This document shows, one piece after another, positions 20,403 through 28,317 of a stretch of 64,000 nt of DNA (positions are counted from its first letter, which is position 1; each line of letters starts with the position of its first letter). This DNA comes from Phaeodactylibacter sp. (GTDB lineage Bacteria > Bacteroidota > Bacteroidia > Chitinophagales > Saprospiraceae). The notes under the pieces were generated by a model. That model was not told the origin of the DNA. It did not search any database and saw only the letters and a list, made by a program, of their open reading frames with translations. Location: the NCBI RefSeq assembly GCF_022763345.1, contig NZ_JALEGS010000014.1, positions 62,001 to 126,000 on the forward strand. Reading direction: 5' to 3'. The position numbers were made by a program, and so were the translations under genes.

Positions 20403-23395
20403 CGTTTTGTTTTGGCATACTCAAAGGATAGCATCTGCACATCCCGGGAATTCGGGCCCACAAACACCTGAAACTCGCCAGGCTCCGCCGCCCATCCGCT
20501 CTCGGGGGTCCAAAATTCCAGCAAAGATTCATCGATGGCAAAACGGACCGTTTTTTCCTCTCCGGGCTTCAGCAAGATTTTTTCGAAGCCCTTCAGTTCT
20601 TTGACCGGCCGGCTGATGCTGCCTACCACATCGCGGATGTACAGCTGTACGACTTCCTGCCCTTCGCGCTCGCCCGTGTTTTTGACGCTTACGCTAACCG
20701 TCACTTTCCCGCCTTTCTCCATTTCTGTCCTGGAAATAACAGGCGTTCCATACTCGAATTGGGTAAAGCTCAGCCCGTAACCGAAGGGATAAAGCGGCTC
20801 GTTGGGGATGTCCAGATAATTGGACAGGAACTTCCGGCGGCCTCCTTTCACGTAGGGGCGCCCAGTATTCAGCATGCTGTGGTAAACGGGGATTTGCCCC
20901 ACAGATACAGGGAAGGAAGTAGTTAATTTCCCGGAAGGGTTCACCTCGCCGAACAGCAGGTCCGCCACCGCATTGCCCGCTTCGGTGCCTGGGTGCCAGA
21001 CGTCGAGTATGGCGTCCATGTTTTCGTCTTCCCAAGTTAAAGTCATCGGCCGGCCGTTGAATAGCACCAGCACAATGGGCTTACCGGTTGCCTTGAGGGC
21101 CTTCAGCAGTCGTTCCTGAGCTGGTTGCAACCCGATGAAAGCCATGCTTGAAGACTCTCCGCTCATATCGGCAGCCTCCCCCATTACTGCTACAATCACA
21201 TCCGACTGATTAGCGATATCGACCGCCTCCGCAATCATGGTTTCTGGTGAGCGCTCGTCAATGACAATCTGCGGATTAAAAGCATTTACCCGTTTGGCGA
21301 AGGTGCTATCATCAGAAATATTGGCTCCTTTGGCGTAGCGGATGCTTCCGTTTGCTCCAAGCTGTGCTTCCAGCCCCTGACGTACGGTGATCGACTTTTT
21401 ATAATCTCCGGATACACTCCAGGTACCCAGCATATTGGTTTGGTTGTCCGCCAGTGGGCCGATCAGCGCGATATTCGCCGATTTGTTCAGCGGCAGCACA
21501 CCACCTTCATTTTTTAGTAGCACTGCCGATTGGCCTGCCACTTCGCGTGAAAAACGGCGGTTCTTTTCCGATAGGATTTCCTTTGGCGCCCGGGTTTCAT
21601 CGAAGTAACGGTAAGGGTCATCAAATAGGCCCAGCCGCTCTTTGGCAATCAAAATGCGCTGGCAAGCCAGGTCAATCTGCGCTTCCGTAATCAGCCCCTC
21701 TTCCAGGGATTTTTTCAACGTGGTTACATAACCTTCCCCTACCATATCCATATCGACACCAGCCTTGAGCGATAAAGCGGAGACCTTCTGCAAGTCCCCC
21801 ATGCCATGTTCGATCAATTCGTTGATAGTCGTGTAGTCGGTCACTACGAACCCATCGAAGCCCCATTGGTCCCGCAGGACGGTTTGGAACAGGTATTCAT
21901 TAGCCGTAGCGGGCACATAATCAATGACGTTAAAAGAGGTCATGATGGAGCCCACGCCAGCATCCACGGCCGCTTTGTAAGGCGGCAGGTACTCATTGTG
22001 CAGGCGCACCCGGCTCATGTCTACGGTATTGTAGTCCCGCCCCCCCTCTGAGGCACCATAAGCCGCAAAGTGCTTTACGCAAGCCATGACGGTGGTGGGG
22101 TCAGTGAGGTCATTCATTTGGTAGCCACGCACCATGGCTTCAGCGATCCGCGCTCCCAGGAAGGGGTCTTCTCCAGCGCTCTCCGCCACCCGCCCCCAAC
22201 GTGGGTCGCGGGCAATGTCCACCATAGGCGAGAAGTTCCACATCACACCATCGGCCGTGGCTTCCCGGGCTGCTGTACGGGCCACTTGCTGCAGCAGATC
22301 AGGATCCCAGGTACAGGACATACCGATTGGGATTGGGAAGATGGTCTGATGCCCATGAATGACATCCATTGCCGTCAGCAAGGGGATGCCCAGGCGGCTT
22401 TGCTCTACGGCAATCTGCTGAACATCCCGCATCTTTTTAGCGCTGCGCGAGCCGAAGATGCCGCCCACGTTTCCGTCTTTGATCTTTTGCTCTACATCGC
22501 TGCTGATGACCGCTCCGGTTACGGCTCCACCTTGTGTGACGAGGTTAAGCTGTCCAATCTTTTCTTCCAGTGTCATGATGGAAAGCAGGGAGTCTACCAA
22601 CAAAGAATAAGGCTCCCCTTTGTACTTTGAAAAGAGCCAGGGCAAATAGTCCGGCGTGGCAAAAGTAGGGTCCCAGGAATTGTGGTTAGCGTCCGGAAAC
22701 AGGGTGATTTTGGCTAACCCGCCTTCGCGCTGCACCGCCCGCACCATATTAATGGAAAAGCGGGGCTGCACGACATCGTCTTTCAAACCATGAAACGCCC
22801 AGATGGGCACCTCAGTCATCTTGTGCGCCATTTCCGGTGGACCGCCCCCGCAAATGGGCGCTGCTGCGGCGATCTTCTCAGGCATCCGCCACAGGAGCTC
22901 CCATGTACCCATACCGCCCATGGAAAGCCCCGTGACGTATAGGCGGTTTTCATCTACATACGGCTTTTTCAATTCCTGGTCTACCAAGTCCATTACTGCT
23001 GACAGTGCGGGATTGGCAGGCCGGTCAGAGGGGAATTTGAATTGCAATCCGCCGCCATCTTTTTCAATGCGATCGATATTCGACCAATAATCAGAGGTTG
23101 GGCATTGCGGAAAAATAACAATAGCCGGATACTCCGTTTGTGCTTCTAAAAACAACGAACTGCCGTGCACGAGCTGCTTTTCGTTATCATCGCCGCTTTC
23201 GCCCCGTCCGTGCAGGAATAAGACGATTGGGTAGCGTTGATGGTCATCAAACCCTTCCGGATAAAGCACCCGGTAATTGAGCGTATAATCGCCATGTTGA
23301 TGCTGCCGGTACAGATAGGTTCCGGTCTCTGTCTGGCTCCACGCCAGATTAGCGAATAAAAGTGAGACAATGGAAAGAATAGTGGTACGGTTCAT
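20399..23395 (-). CDS. Bifunctional protein: alpha/beta-hydrolase esterase fused to GH3 beta-glucosidase
   Basis: 998 residues, Sec signal peptide (cleavage near LAWSQ). Residues ~25-258 are an alpha/beta-hydrolase of the feruloyl esterase/depolymerase-like type: VLFLHGRGESG oxyanion region, nucleophile Ser158 in GLSMGG, Asp206 in FHGLKDD and His238 in DANHNSW, so the triad looks complete. Residues ~262-998 are a full GH3 enzyme: N-terminal barrel with RDPRWGRVAESAGEDP and KHFAAYG, nucleophile Asp520 in FVVTDYTT, the GH3 C domain (AVMGEAADMSGESS) and a terminal FN3-like domain. I infer that one arm removes acyl groups and the other trims beta-glucosides. Its ATG overlaps the GH144 stop by 1 bp (TAATG), and its stop overlaps the GH43 start by 4 bp. 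Confidence 0.93.
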   Translation of the reverse strand: MNRTTILSIVSLLFANLAWSQTETGTYLYRQHQHGDYTLNYRVLYPEGFDDHQRYPIVLFLHGRGESGDDNEKQLVHGSSLFLEAQTEYPAIVIFPQCPTSDYWSNIDRIEKDGGGLQFKFPSDRPANPALSAVMDLVDQELKKPYVDENRLYVTGLSMGGMGTWELLWRMPEKIAAAAPICGGGPPEMAHKMTEVPIWAFHGLKDDVVQPRFSINMVRAVQREGGLAKITLFPDANHNSWDPTFATPDYLPWLFSKYKGEPYSLLVDSLLSIMTLEEKIGQLNLVTQGGAVTGAVISSDVEQKIKDGNVGGIFGSRSAKKMRDVQQIAVEQSRLGIPLLTAMDVIHGHQTIFPIPIGMSCTWDPDLLQQVARTAAREATADGVMWNFSPMVDIARDPRWGRVAESAGEDPFLGARIAEAMVRGYQMNDLTDPTTVMACVKHFAAYGASEGGRDYNTVDMSRVRLHNEYLPPYKAAVDAGVGSIMTSFNVIDYVPATANEYLFQTVLRDQWGFDGFVVTDYTTINELIEHGMGDLQKVSALSLKAGVDMDMVGEGYVTTLKKSLEEGLITEAQIDLACQRILIAKERLGLFDDPYRYFDETRAPKEILSEKNRRFSREVAGQSAVLLKNEGGVLPLNKSANIALIGPLADNQTNMLGTWSVSGDYKKSITVRQGLEAQLGANGSIRYAKGANISDDSTFAKRVNAFNPQIVIDERSPETMIAEAVDIANQSDVIVAVMGEAADMSGESSSMAFIGLQPAQERLLKALKATGKPIVLVLFNGRPMTLTWEDENMDAILDVWHPGTEAGNAVADLLFGEVNPSGKLTTSFPVSVGQIPVYHSMLNTGRPYVKGGRRKFLSNYLDIPNEPLYPFGYGLSFTQFEYGTPVISRTEMEKGGKVTVSVSVKNTGEREGQEVVQLYIRDVVGSISRPVKELKGFEKILLKPGEEKTVRFAIDESLLEFWTPESGWAAEPGEFQVFVGPNSRDVQMLSFEYAKTKR

Positions 23396-24702
23396 TATTT
23401 TGTGGTTGTATGCTTTTGTATATCCAGTTTTTTCAACCCCTCCTGTATTTCAGGGGCAGACATAAATAGTTCCCAAATCAGTCCTGAGCGGTGGTTTTCT
23501 ATCATTACCGGAATCGGCAATTGGTCGATGGCCAGGTAGCGGGGCGGGCACCAGCCGGACTGCTCGCTAAAGGCATCGTAGGGGCCGTATTGCCCGATAT
23601 AGTCTGGGTGATTAGTGTACAGATGCCGCAAAAATGCCATACTCTCTTCCGGTGTGTAGGGAAAAGAGGAAAGCGCCGCGGTGGGCGTAATCACCCCCAT
23701 GTCATTCGAAGGGTGATGGGCTGTGTACCCACCCAGGGAATAACTGGCTGTCATTCCCCAACAGGCTTCCGAATAGCCCTTGTACTCCCTTGGATTTTCA
23801 ACAGCGTAGGCGTGGTGGATCAGTGCGTGACTGCGGTTCAGCTCCCAGTAGTCGGCGTAGGAGTCATGCAGCTCCCTTGGGTCCAGCCCCAGGAAGGAAT
23901 AGTGGGCCCAAAACAGTGGCCCTACCGGAATGGCCTGCTCGCCGTTGTGGTCGAGTACCACATCATAGCCATACGCGCTATCATTGGAGACAATCTCTCC
24001 ATCCCTCATATAGCCTTCGTGCCAGGCGGCGGGGTCAATCGGGTAGGTGGGCGAGGCGGCGGCCAGGATGTACATGATGGTGCACTCATTGTAGCCCGTT
24101 ACTGCGAAGTTCATGCGCCATCCATGGGTGGAAGACCAGTGCCAGTACAGCACATTTTCACCCTGAGTGTACCACGACCATTCTACCTCCCGCCACAGCT
24201 GATCCATCAGTTCGGCCAGCTCGCGCTCTTTTTTAGTGCCGTTTCGGAAATACTGCCGCGCCACAATCAGCCCTTGCACCAGGAAAGCCGTTTCTACCAA
24301 ATCGCCTCCATCGTCGTACCGGCTAAAGGGTTTGACCTTGCCGGAAGGGTACATCCAATGCGCCCAGGCACCGTGAAAGCGGTCGGCATCGCGAAGCCAT
24401 TCTGCCAGTTTTTGCAGGCGCTTTCGGCCGGCATCCCGGCTAATATAGCCCCGCTCAATGGCAGCGACCGTAGCCATAATGCCAAAGCCCGTTCCGCCGC
24501 TTGTGACTACATCAGCATCGTCCTGAGGGTAGATGTCTTCGTGTATGCGTTCCGGTGCAGCGCCTGAAATTGGCTCTCCACCCTCCCAAAAGTAGTTGAA
24601 GGTTTGCTGCTGTACCCGGTCGAGCAGCGCTTCGTCGGACTGCGCAACGACCGGGCTGCCCAATAAGGCGCACAGTAAGCCTAGTGCAATGTATCGAATC
24701 AT
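23395..24702 (-). CDS. GH144-type (glycoamylase-like fold) endo-beta-1,2-glucanase candidate, secreted
   Basis: 435 residues with a signal peptide (cleavage near PVVAQS). The whole mature chain matches the glycoamylase-like (alpha/alpha)6 family that CAZy places in GH144: QTFNYFWEGGEPISG at the start, VTSGGTGFGIMATVAAIERG, DGGDLVETAFLVQGL, VTGYNECTIMYILAAASP and LAIDQLPIPVMIENHRSGLIW at the end. The founding GH144 enzyme, from Chitinophaga pinensis, is an endo-beta-1,2-glucanase, and in Bacteroides a GH144 gene lies beside a GH3 beta-glucosidase active on sophorooligosaccharides (established knowledge, from memory). Here it lies directly before the GH3 fusion with a 1-bp overlap, which supports the same pathway. 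Other activities within the fold cannot be excluded. Confidence 0.88.
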   Translation of the reverse strand: MIRYIALGLLCALLGSPVVAQSDEALLDRVQQQTFNYFWEGGEPISGAAPERIHEDIYPQDDADVVTSGGTGFGIMATVAAIERGYISRDAGRKRLQKLAEWLRDADRFHGAWAHWMYPSGKVKPFSRYDDGGDLVETAFLVQGLIVARQYFRNGTKKERELAELMDQLWREVEWSWYTQGENVLYWHWSSTHGWRMNFAVTGYNECTIMYILAAASPTYPIDPAAWHEGYMRDGEIVSNDSAYGYDVVLDHNGEQAIPVGPLFWAHYSFLGLDPRELHDSYADYWELNRSHALIHHAYAVENPREYKGYSEACWGMTASYSLGGYTAHHPSNDMGVITPTAALSSFPYTPEESMAFLRHLYTNHPDYIGQYGPYDAFSEQSGWCPPRYLAIDQLPIPVMIENHRSGLIWELFMSAPEIQEGLKKLDIQKHTTTK

Positions 24703-24714
24703 GTTTTTTGTTTT

Positions 24715-26706
24715 TTAGTAGGTGAAATCTAAAGCATCCAGCCCCTGCTGTACTTCCGGAGCGGTCATAAACAACTCCCATAACAGCCCGGTGCGGTAGT
24801 TTTCCATCATACAGATGATAGGGCCCTGATCGATTGCCAGGTAGGAGTCAGCTACCCAGTTTTCGCCGGGGTGGAAGGCGTCGTAGAAACCGTACTCGCC
24901 CCAAAGCCGGTCTCCCAAATCGTAATAGAAATGACGTAAAGCAGCCATGCTTTCTTCTGGGGTGAATACAATAGATGACAAGGCGGCTGTAGGGGTAATA
25001 ACACCGCGATCGTTGGTGGGGCTATGCGCCGTGTATCCGTTGAAGCTGTCACTTGCGGTCAAGCCCCAGCACTGTTCAGAGTAGCCAAAGAATCTCCGTG
25101 GATTATTAGCACAGTACAGATGATTGATGAGGGAATGGTTGACATTTTGTGTCCAGTAATTGGCGTATTCGTCAGCCAGGCTGCGGGGGTCAAGCCCAAG
25201 ATAAGAATAGTGTGCAAAAAACAGAGGACCGCCAAAGTCACTATTGCCCAGAGGCAGCGGAACCCCATAAAAGGTGTCGCCATTGACCATTGCCCCTCCC
25301 CTTGCGTAGCCCGAATGGTATACCGTTGGTTCGATAGGATGAGTTGGCGAAGCAGCTGCCAGGATATAGGTCATCTGGGTTTCGTTGTGCCCGCGTATTG
25401 GCAAATTGATTTCGAATTCGTGATCCGGCGACCAGTGCCAGTAAAGTACCTGGTTCTGACCTTTCGTATACCAGTCCCACTCTACCCCTTCCCAGAGCAC
25501 TGTGATACGGTCGATCAGATCAGTTTGTCCTGGCACTTCTTGTTTCAGGTACTCGCGCACGGTCAGCAGGCCCTGTACCAAAAAAGCGGTTTCTACCAAA
25601 TCTCCCCCATTGTCCAGTGCGCTGAATGGCCGGGCTGCTCCGGTTTCTCCATCCATCCAGTGCGCCCACGCCCCGTGGAACCGATCGGCATTTTCCAGAA
25701 ACCCAACGACTTGCTCCCAGCGACCGATGGCCTCGCTCAGAGTGATAAATTCCCTTTCTACCCCCACGATCATCGCCATAAGACCAAAGCCACTGCCGCC
25801 GCTCGTCACGGTATTCAGGCTGGTATTGCGCTCGCGGGCCATACCCGAAACCGGGTGCCCGAAGTCCCAAAAGTAGCGGAAGGTTTGCTCCTGCACTTTG
25901 GTCATTAGGTCTTCATCTGACAACAACGGGAAATCCAGCTCTGCCGAGGCCCCGGTGTAGAACGCCAGGTCTAAACCATTAAAATCACGCCCGGCGACTG
26001 CTCCCAGGCTTGGGGACACCGATAGCTGGTAGGTTGTAAAATCGGCCAGTGGCTGCGCAAACTGCAACTGAAAAACGGAGTCATTCTGTGCCACAACGGT
26101 AAAGTCCACCGCCTCAGGCCCTTCTATAGCCATCTGATCCCCCAGTTCCTCCGGCGAAATAGACAAAGCGTGCGAAAAAGCGATGGTAAATGGCCCCGCC
26201 ACCGGAATATCATCATTAAGGGCCTCGCCATCGAGTGCAAAGGCGACTGTATCAGACGTCAGCGCTTCGACAGAGAGCGCTCCAAGCCCAATGGTAAAAC
26301 TAATGGAGAAAGCTTCCTGAGGCTCCAGCCCCGGGCTCGTGAGCGGGGCACTCGTCTGTAAAGTGTAGGTCTCGCCCTCTACCCAATCTTCCTGCAACTG
26401 AATGGTTACTCTTTCATTCAGGGAATTCCAGGATTCTGTATCCTCCAACAGCACACCATCTGCGTATACCTGGAACAAATCGTCTGAAGTCACCTCCACC
26501 GGGCTGGAAAACCGCATGGCAAGATCTCCGTCGCCGTCCACCGTACTCATATCGGAAATATTCTGGCTCCCCAGGCGGATAAAATTGATTGTCAGGCGCT
26601 CCATCCCCATACCTGAAGGGTCTTCGTCCTCTTCACAGGATAGGAAGCAAAGGGACGCGAATAGCAGTAGTGCTAAGAAAGGAAACAGGCGGTTGGTCAG
26701 TGGCAT
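24715..26706 (-). CDS. Surface lipoprotein with Ig-like domains and a GH144-type catalytic domain
   Basis: 663 residues. Lipobox FLSC (Cys24) followed by acidic EEDEDP, typical of surface-exposed lipoproteins. Residues ~35-255 contain two Big_5/SbsA-type Ig-like domains (MAMRFSSPVEVTS-like strands: LAMRFSSPVEVTSDDLFQVY and FTIAFSHALSISPEELGDQ). From ~265 the GH144-type domain repeats all landmarks of the next gene (EQTFRYFWDFGHPVSGMARE, NGGDLVETAFLVQGLL, IRGHNETQMTYILAAASP, LAIDQGPIICMMENYRTGLLW), so the two are paralogues. I infer that this copy makes the first cuts outside the cell and the soluble copy works in the periplasm. It is the first gene of the run, 12 bp before the second GH144, and follows an 839-bp noncoding region. 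Confidence 0.88.
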   Translation of the reverse strand: MPLTNRLFPFLALLLFASLCFLSCEEDEDPSGMGMERLTINFIRLGSQNISDMSTVDGDGDLAMRFSSPVEVTSDDLFQVYADGVLLEDTESWNSLNERVTIQLQEDWVEGETYTLQTSAPLTSPGLEPQEAFSISFTIGLGALSVEALTSDTVAFALDGEALNDDIPVAGPFTIAFSHALSISPEELGDQMAIEGPEAVDFTVVAQNDSVFQLQFAQPLADFTTYQLSVSPSLGAVAGRDFNGLDLAFYTGASAELDFPLLSDEDLMTKVQEQTFRYFWDFGHPVSGMARERNTSLNTVTSGGSGFGLMAMIVGVEREFITLSEAIGRWEQVVGFLENADRFHGAWAHWMDGETGAARPFSALDNGGDLVETAFLVQGLLTVREYLKQEVPGQTDLIDRITVLWEGVEWDWYTKGQNQVLYWHWSPDHEFEINLPIRGHNETQMTYILAAASPTHPIEPTVYHSGYARGGAMVNGDTFYGVPLPLGNSDFGGPLFFAHYSYLGLDPRSLADEYANYWTQNVNHSLINHLYCANNPRRFFGYSEQCWGLTASDSFNGYTAHSPTNDRGVITPTAALSSIVFTPEESMAALRHFYYDLGDRLWGEYGFYDAFHPGENWVADSYLAIDQGPIICMMENYRTGLLWELFMTAPEVQQGLDALDFTY

Positions 26707-27218
26707 ATTACGAAACAGGTATTTCGATGATTGATGGATTGTTCTGCAACTTTAGGGCCTACACAACGCTGCGCAACCCTCTTGGACAAGCTAGGTGCTG
26801 CCTTATTTCAGCTTTTGAATAGCTGTTACAACCATGGGCTAGTGAATTATGAAGATATACAATTACCGGAATCTCCTTGAATAAAGACACAATATTTTGA
26901 AATATTCGGTAGCCGCCCGACATGACAATCTGCGGAGATCGATTTTGTCATTCCTGTGACAGGCCAATGCTTACCTGCAAAAAACCGCCTGCAACCTGAA
27001 CAGATTGTTGTAAGGCAAACATATAAGCAAGGGCAGCCAATGACAGTCTTGCAGATACGAAGCGGTCTTTTTATGTTTGATCTATGCCTAAAATAAAATG
27101 CAGCTGTGACGAGCTCCGAAGTTGGGGGAGACCAACAGGTCTAGCCTGGTGCACTTAATAAGGTTAGGTCAAAATTGAACTAGTAAGGGTAAAAGGTAGA
27201 TTTTTAGTCTACAGCTTT

Positions 27219-27522
27219 GTTATACGCAATACGAAGTGGTCACCTACTGGCGCTGACGGCCAGCACGGGGAACGATAAATGTCGGGTCGTTGATCCAGAC
27301 ATTCATCGTCTGGGGCTTACAGTCCAGACATTCATCGTCTGGAATCTTGGATTTGCGACATCGGCCCATGACGAAGCATAGCTTGTCAGGGCAGGCGCAA
27401 GCCACTTCCCAGCGTAAATGCTGACCCTCCTGCCTTTAAGCTGGTCAAAGCCCAAAGGCGACGAGACGCGGGCAAGCATTGAGTAGGTTTGCTATGGCAA
27501 ACCACTTAATCGTCAGTATAGC
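27219..27522 (-). repeat. Copy 1 of an intergenic repeat with terminal inverted repeats (304 bp)
   Basis: The ends are imperfect 21-bp inverted repeats, starting GTTATACGCAATACGAAGTG at 27219 and, on the other strand from 27522, GCTATACTGACGATTAAGTG; 15 of 21 positions agree. On the minus strand the first 81 bp (27522-27442) align without gaps to 36605-36685, with about 14 mismatches. A second block (27405-27438) matches 36706-36737, and the far 21 bp matches 36761-36781 with 2-3 mismatches. This copy is longer because it holds extra sequence at about 27240-27400, including two 20-bp direct repeats. No protein is encoded. It looks like a MITE or other non-autonomous element. No target-site duplication was clear. 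Confidence 0.7.
27294..27342 (+). repeat. Two exact 20-bp direct repeats, each a dyad
   Basis: TCCAGACATTCATCGTCTGG occurs at 27294-27313 and again at 27323-27342, with a 9-bp spacer (period 29 bp). Each copy contains the inverted repeat CCAGAC...GTCTGG. Just upstream, 27273-27283 (CGATAAATGTC) is the reverse complement of the core GACATTCATCG with one mismatch. The array lies inside copy 1 of the TIR-bounded repeat and is missing from copy 2. Confidence 0.85.
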
Positions 27523-27545
27523 TATCTTAAAGTCATTTCAACTTC

Positions 27546-28304
27546 ATGAGTTCAACAGAGGCAATCTTGTTATTTGCGGCTGGCATTATCACCGGAATGG
27601 TCAACACCATTGCCGGCAGCGGGACGATATTTTCTTTGGGTGCCATGGTATTTCTGGGCATACCTATTGAAATTGCTAACACCACCAACCGGTTGGGCGT
27701 ACTATTTCAGAATATTGCCGGGGCCCTTTCCTACCGGCGATATGAATCACTGTCGCATCTGCGGCTGCCCTATGTGGCGGCTGCCGCCACTTTTGCGGGA
27801 GCCTTGGTAGGTGCCTATTTCGCTGCGAATGTGTCCAGCGGCACCTTCGAACTGCTGGCATTAGTGGTTATCCTGGGGCTAATCATGCAGTCTGTGCTCG
27901 AAATTCGAGGTACTGCCCTGAGCTTTTCGCTTCGTTTCTCCCAAAAATCTCCCGTTGCCGAAATTGCCACATTTTTCCTTATCGGGTTGTATGGGGGGTT
28001 CATACAAATCGGTGTCGGGATTTTATTGCTGCTCGGCATCAGAGCTTTTTTCCAGCTTTCCTGGAATGCCTCCAATTATTTCAAACTACTTATCGTACTG
28101 ATATACACAGTCCCAACAACCATTTACTTCGCAATGGTCGGTATGATCGAATGGCAAGCGGGTACCTTTCTGGCCCTCGGGCAAATTATCGGTGCCTACG
28201 GGGCAGCCAGGTTGTTCAGCCTAAATTATAGGCTTAAGGCCTACATTCCTTTTTTCGTTTTGGGAATGCTGATCCTAACTGCCTTGCGGATTCTATTGTA
28301 CTGA
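27546..28304 (+). CDS. TauE/SafE (TSUP)-family membrane permease
   Basis: 252 residues and about eight hydrophobic helices. The first motif, FAAGIITGMVNTIAGSGTIFSLGAM, shortened here to its key part GMVNTIAGSG, and the internal repeat GLYGGFIQIGVGILLLLGIR are the two half-repeat signatures of the TSUP (sulfite exporter TauE/SafE) family. Members move sulfite, organosulfonates or related anions across the inner membrane (family knowledge); the substrate here is unknown. Two sulfatase genes in the neighbourhood make a link to sulfur metabolism conceivable but unproven. It converges on the second sulfatase with only 13 bp between the stops. Confidence 0.9.
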   Translation: MSSTEAILLFAAGIITGMVNTIAGSGTIFSLGAMVFLGIPIEIANTTNRLGVLFQNIAGALSYRRYESLSHLRLPYVAAAATFAGALVGAYFAANVSSGTFELLALVVILGLIMQSVLEIRGTALSFSLRFSQKSPVAEIATFFLIGLYGGFIQIGVGILLLLGIRAFFQLSWNASNYFKLLIVLIYTVPTTIYFAMVGMIEWQAGTFLALGQIIGAYGAARLFSLNYRLKAYIPFFVLGMLILTALRILLY

Positions 28305-28317
28305 AGGCAATGATGCG

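Larger units (their letters stand above)
26707..27545. other. 839-bp noncoding region between the PUL and the TauE/SafE gene
   Basis: No credible gene was found. The part 26707-27218 should contain the PUL promoter on the minus strand, but I found no TAnnTTTG element with a correctly spaced TTG. The part 27219-27522 is the inverted-repeat-bounded element described separately. The last ~20 bp lead into the permease gene. Confidence 0.6.

Noticed and set aside
23491..24567. 358-codon frame antisense to the GH144 gene
   Set aside because: Mirrors the coding strand of a convincing enzyme; no start context, no domain.
27294..27342. Possible CRISPR-like repeat pair
   Set aside because: Only two units with a 9-bp gap, no spacer-length spacing and no cas genes.
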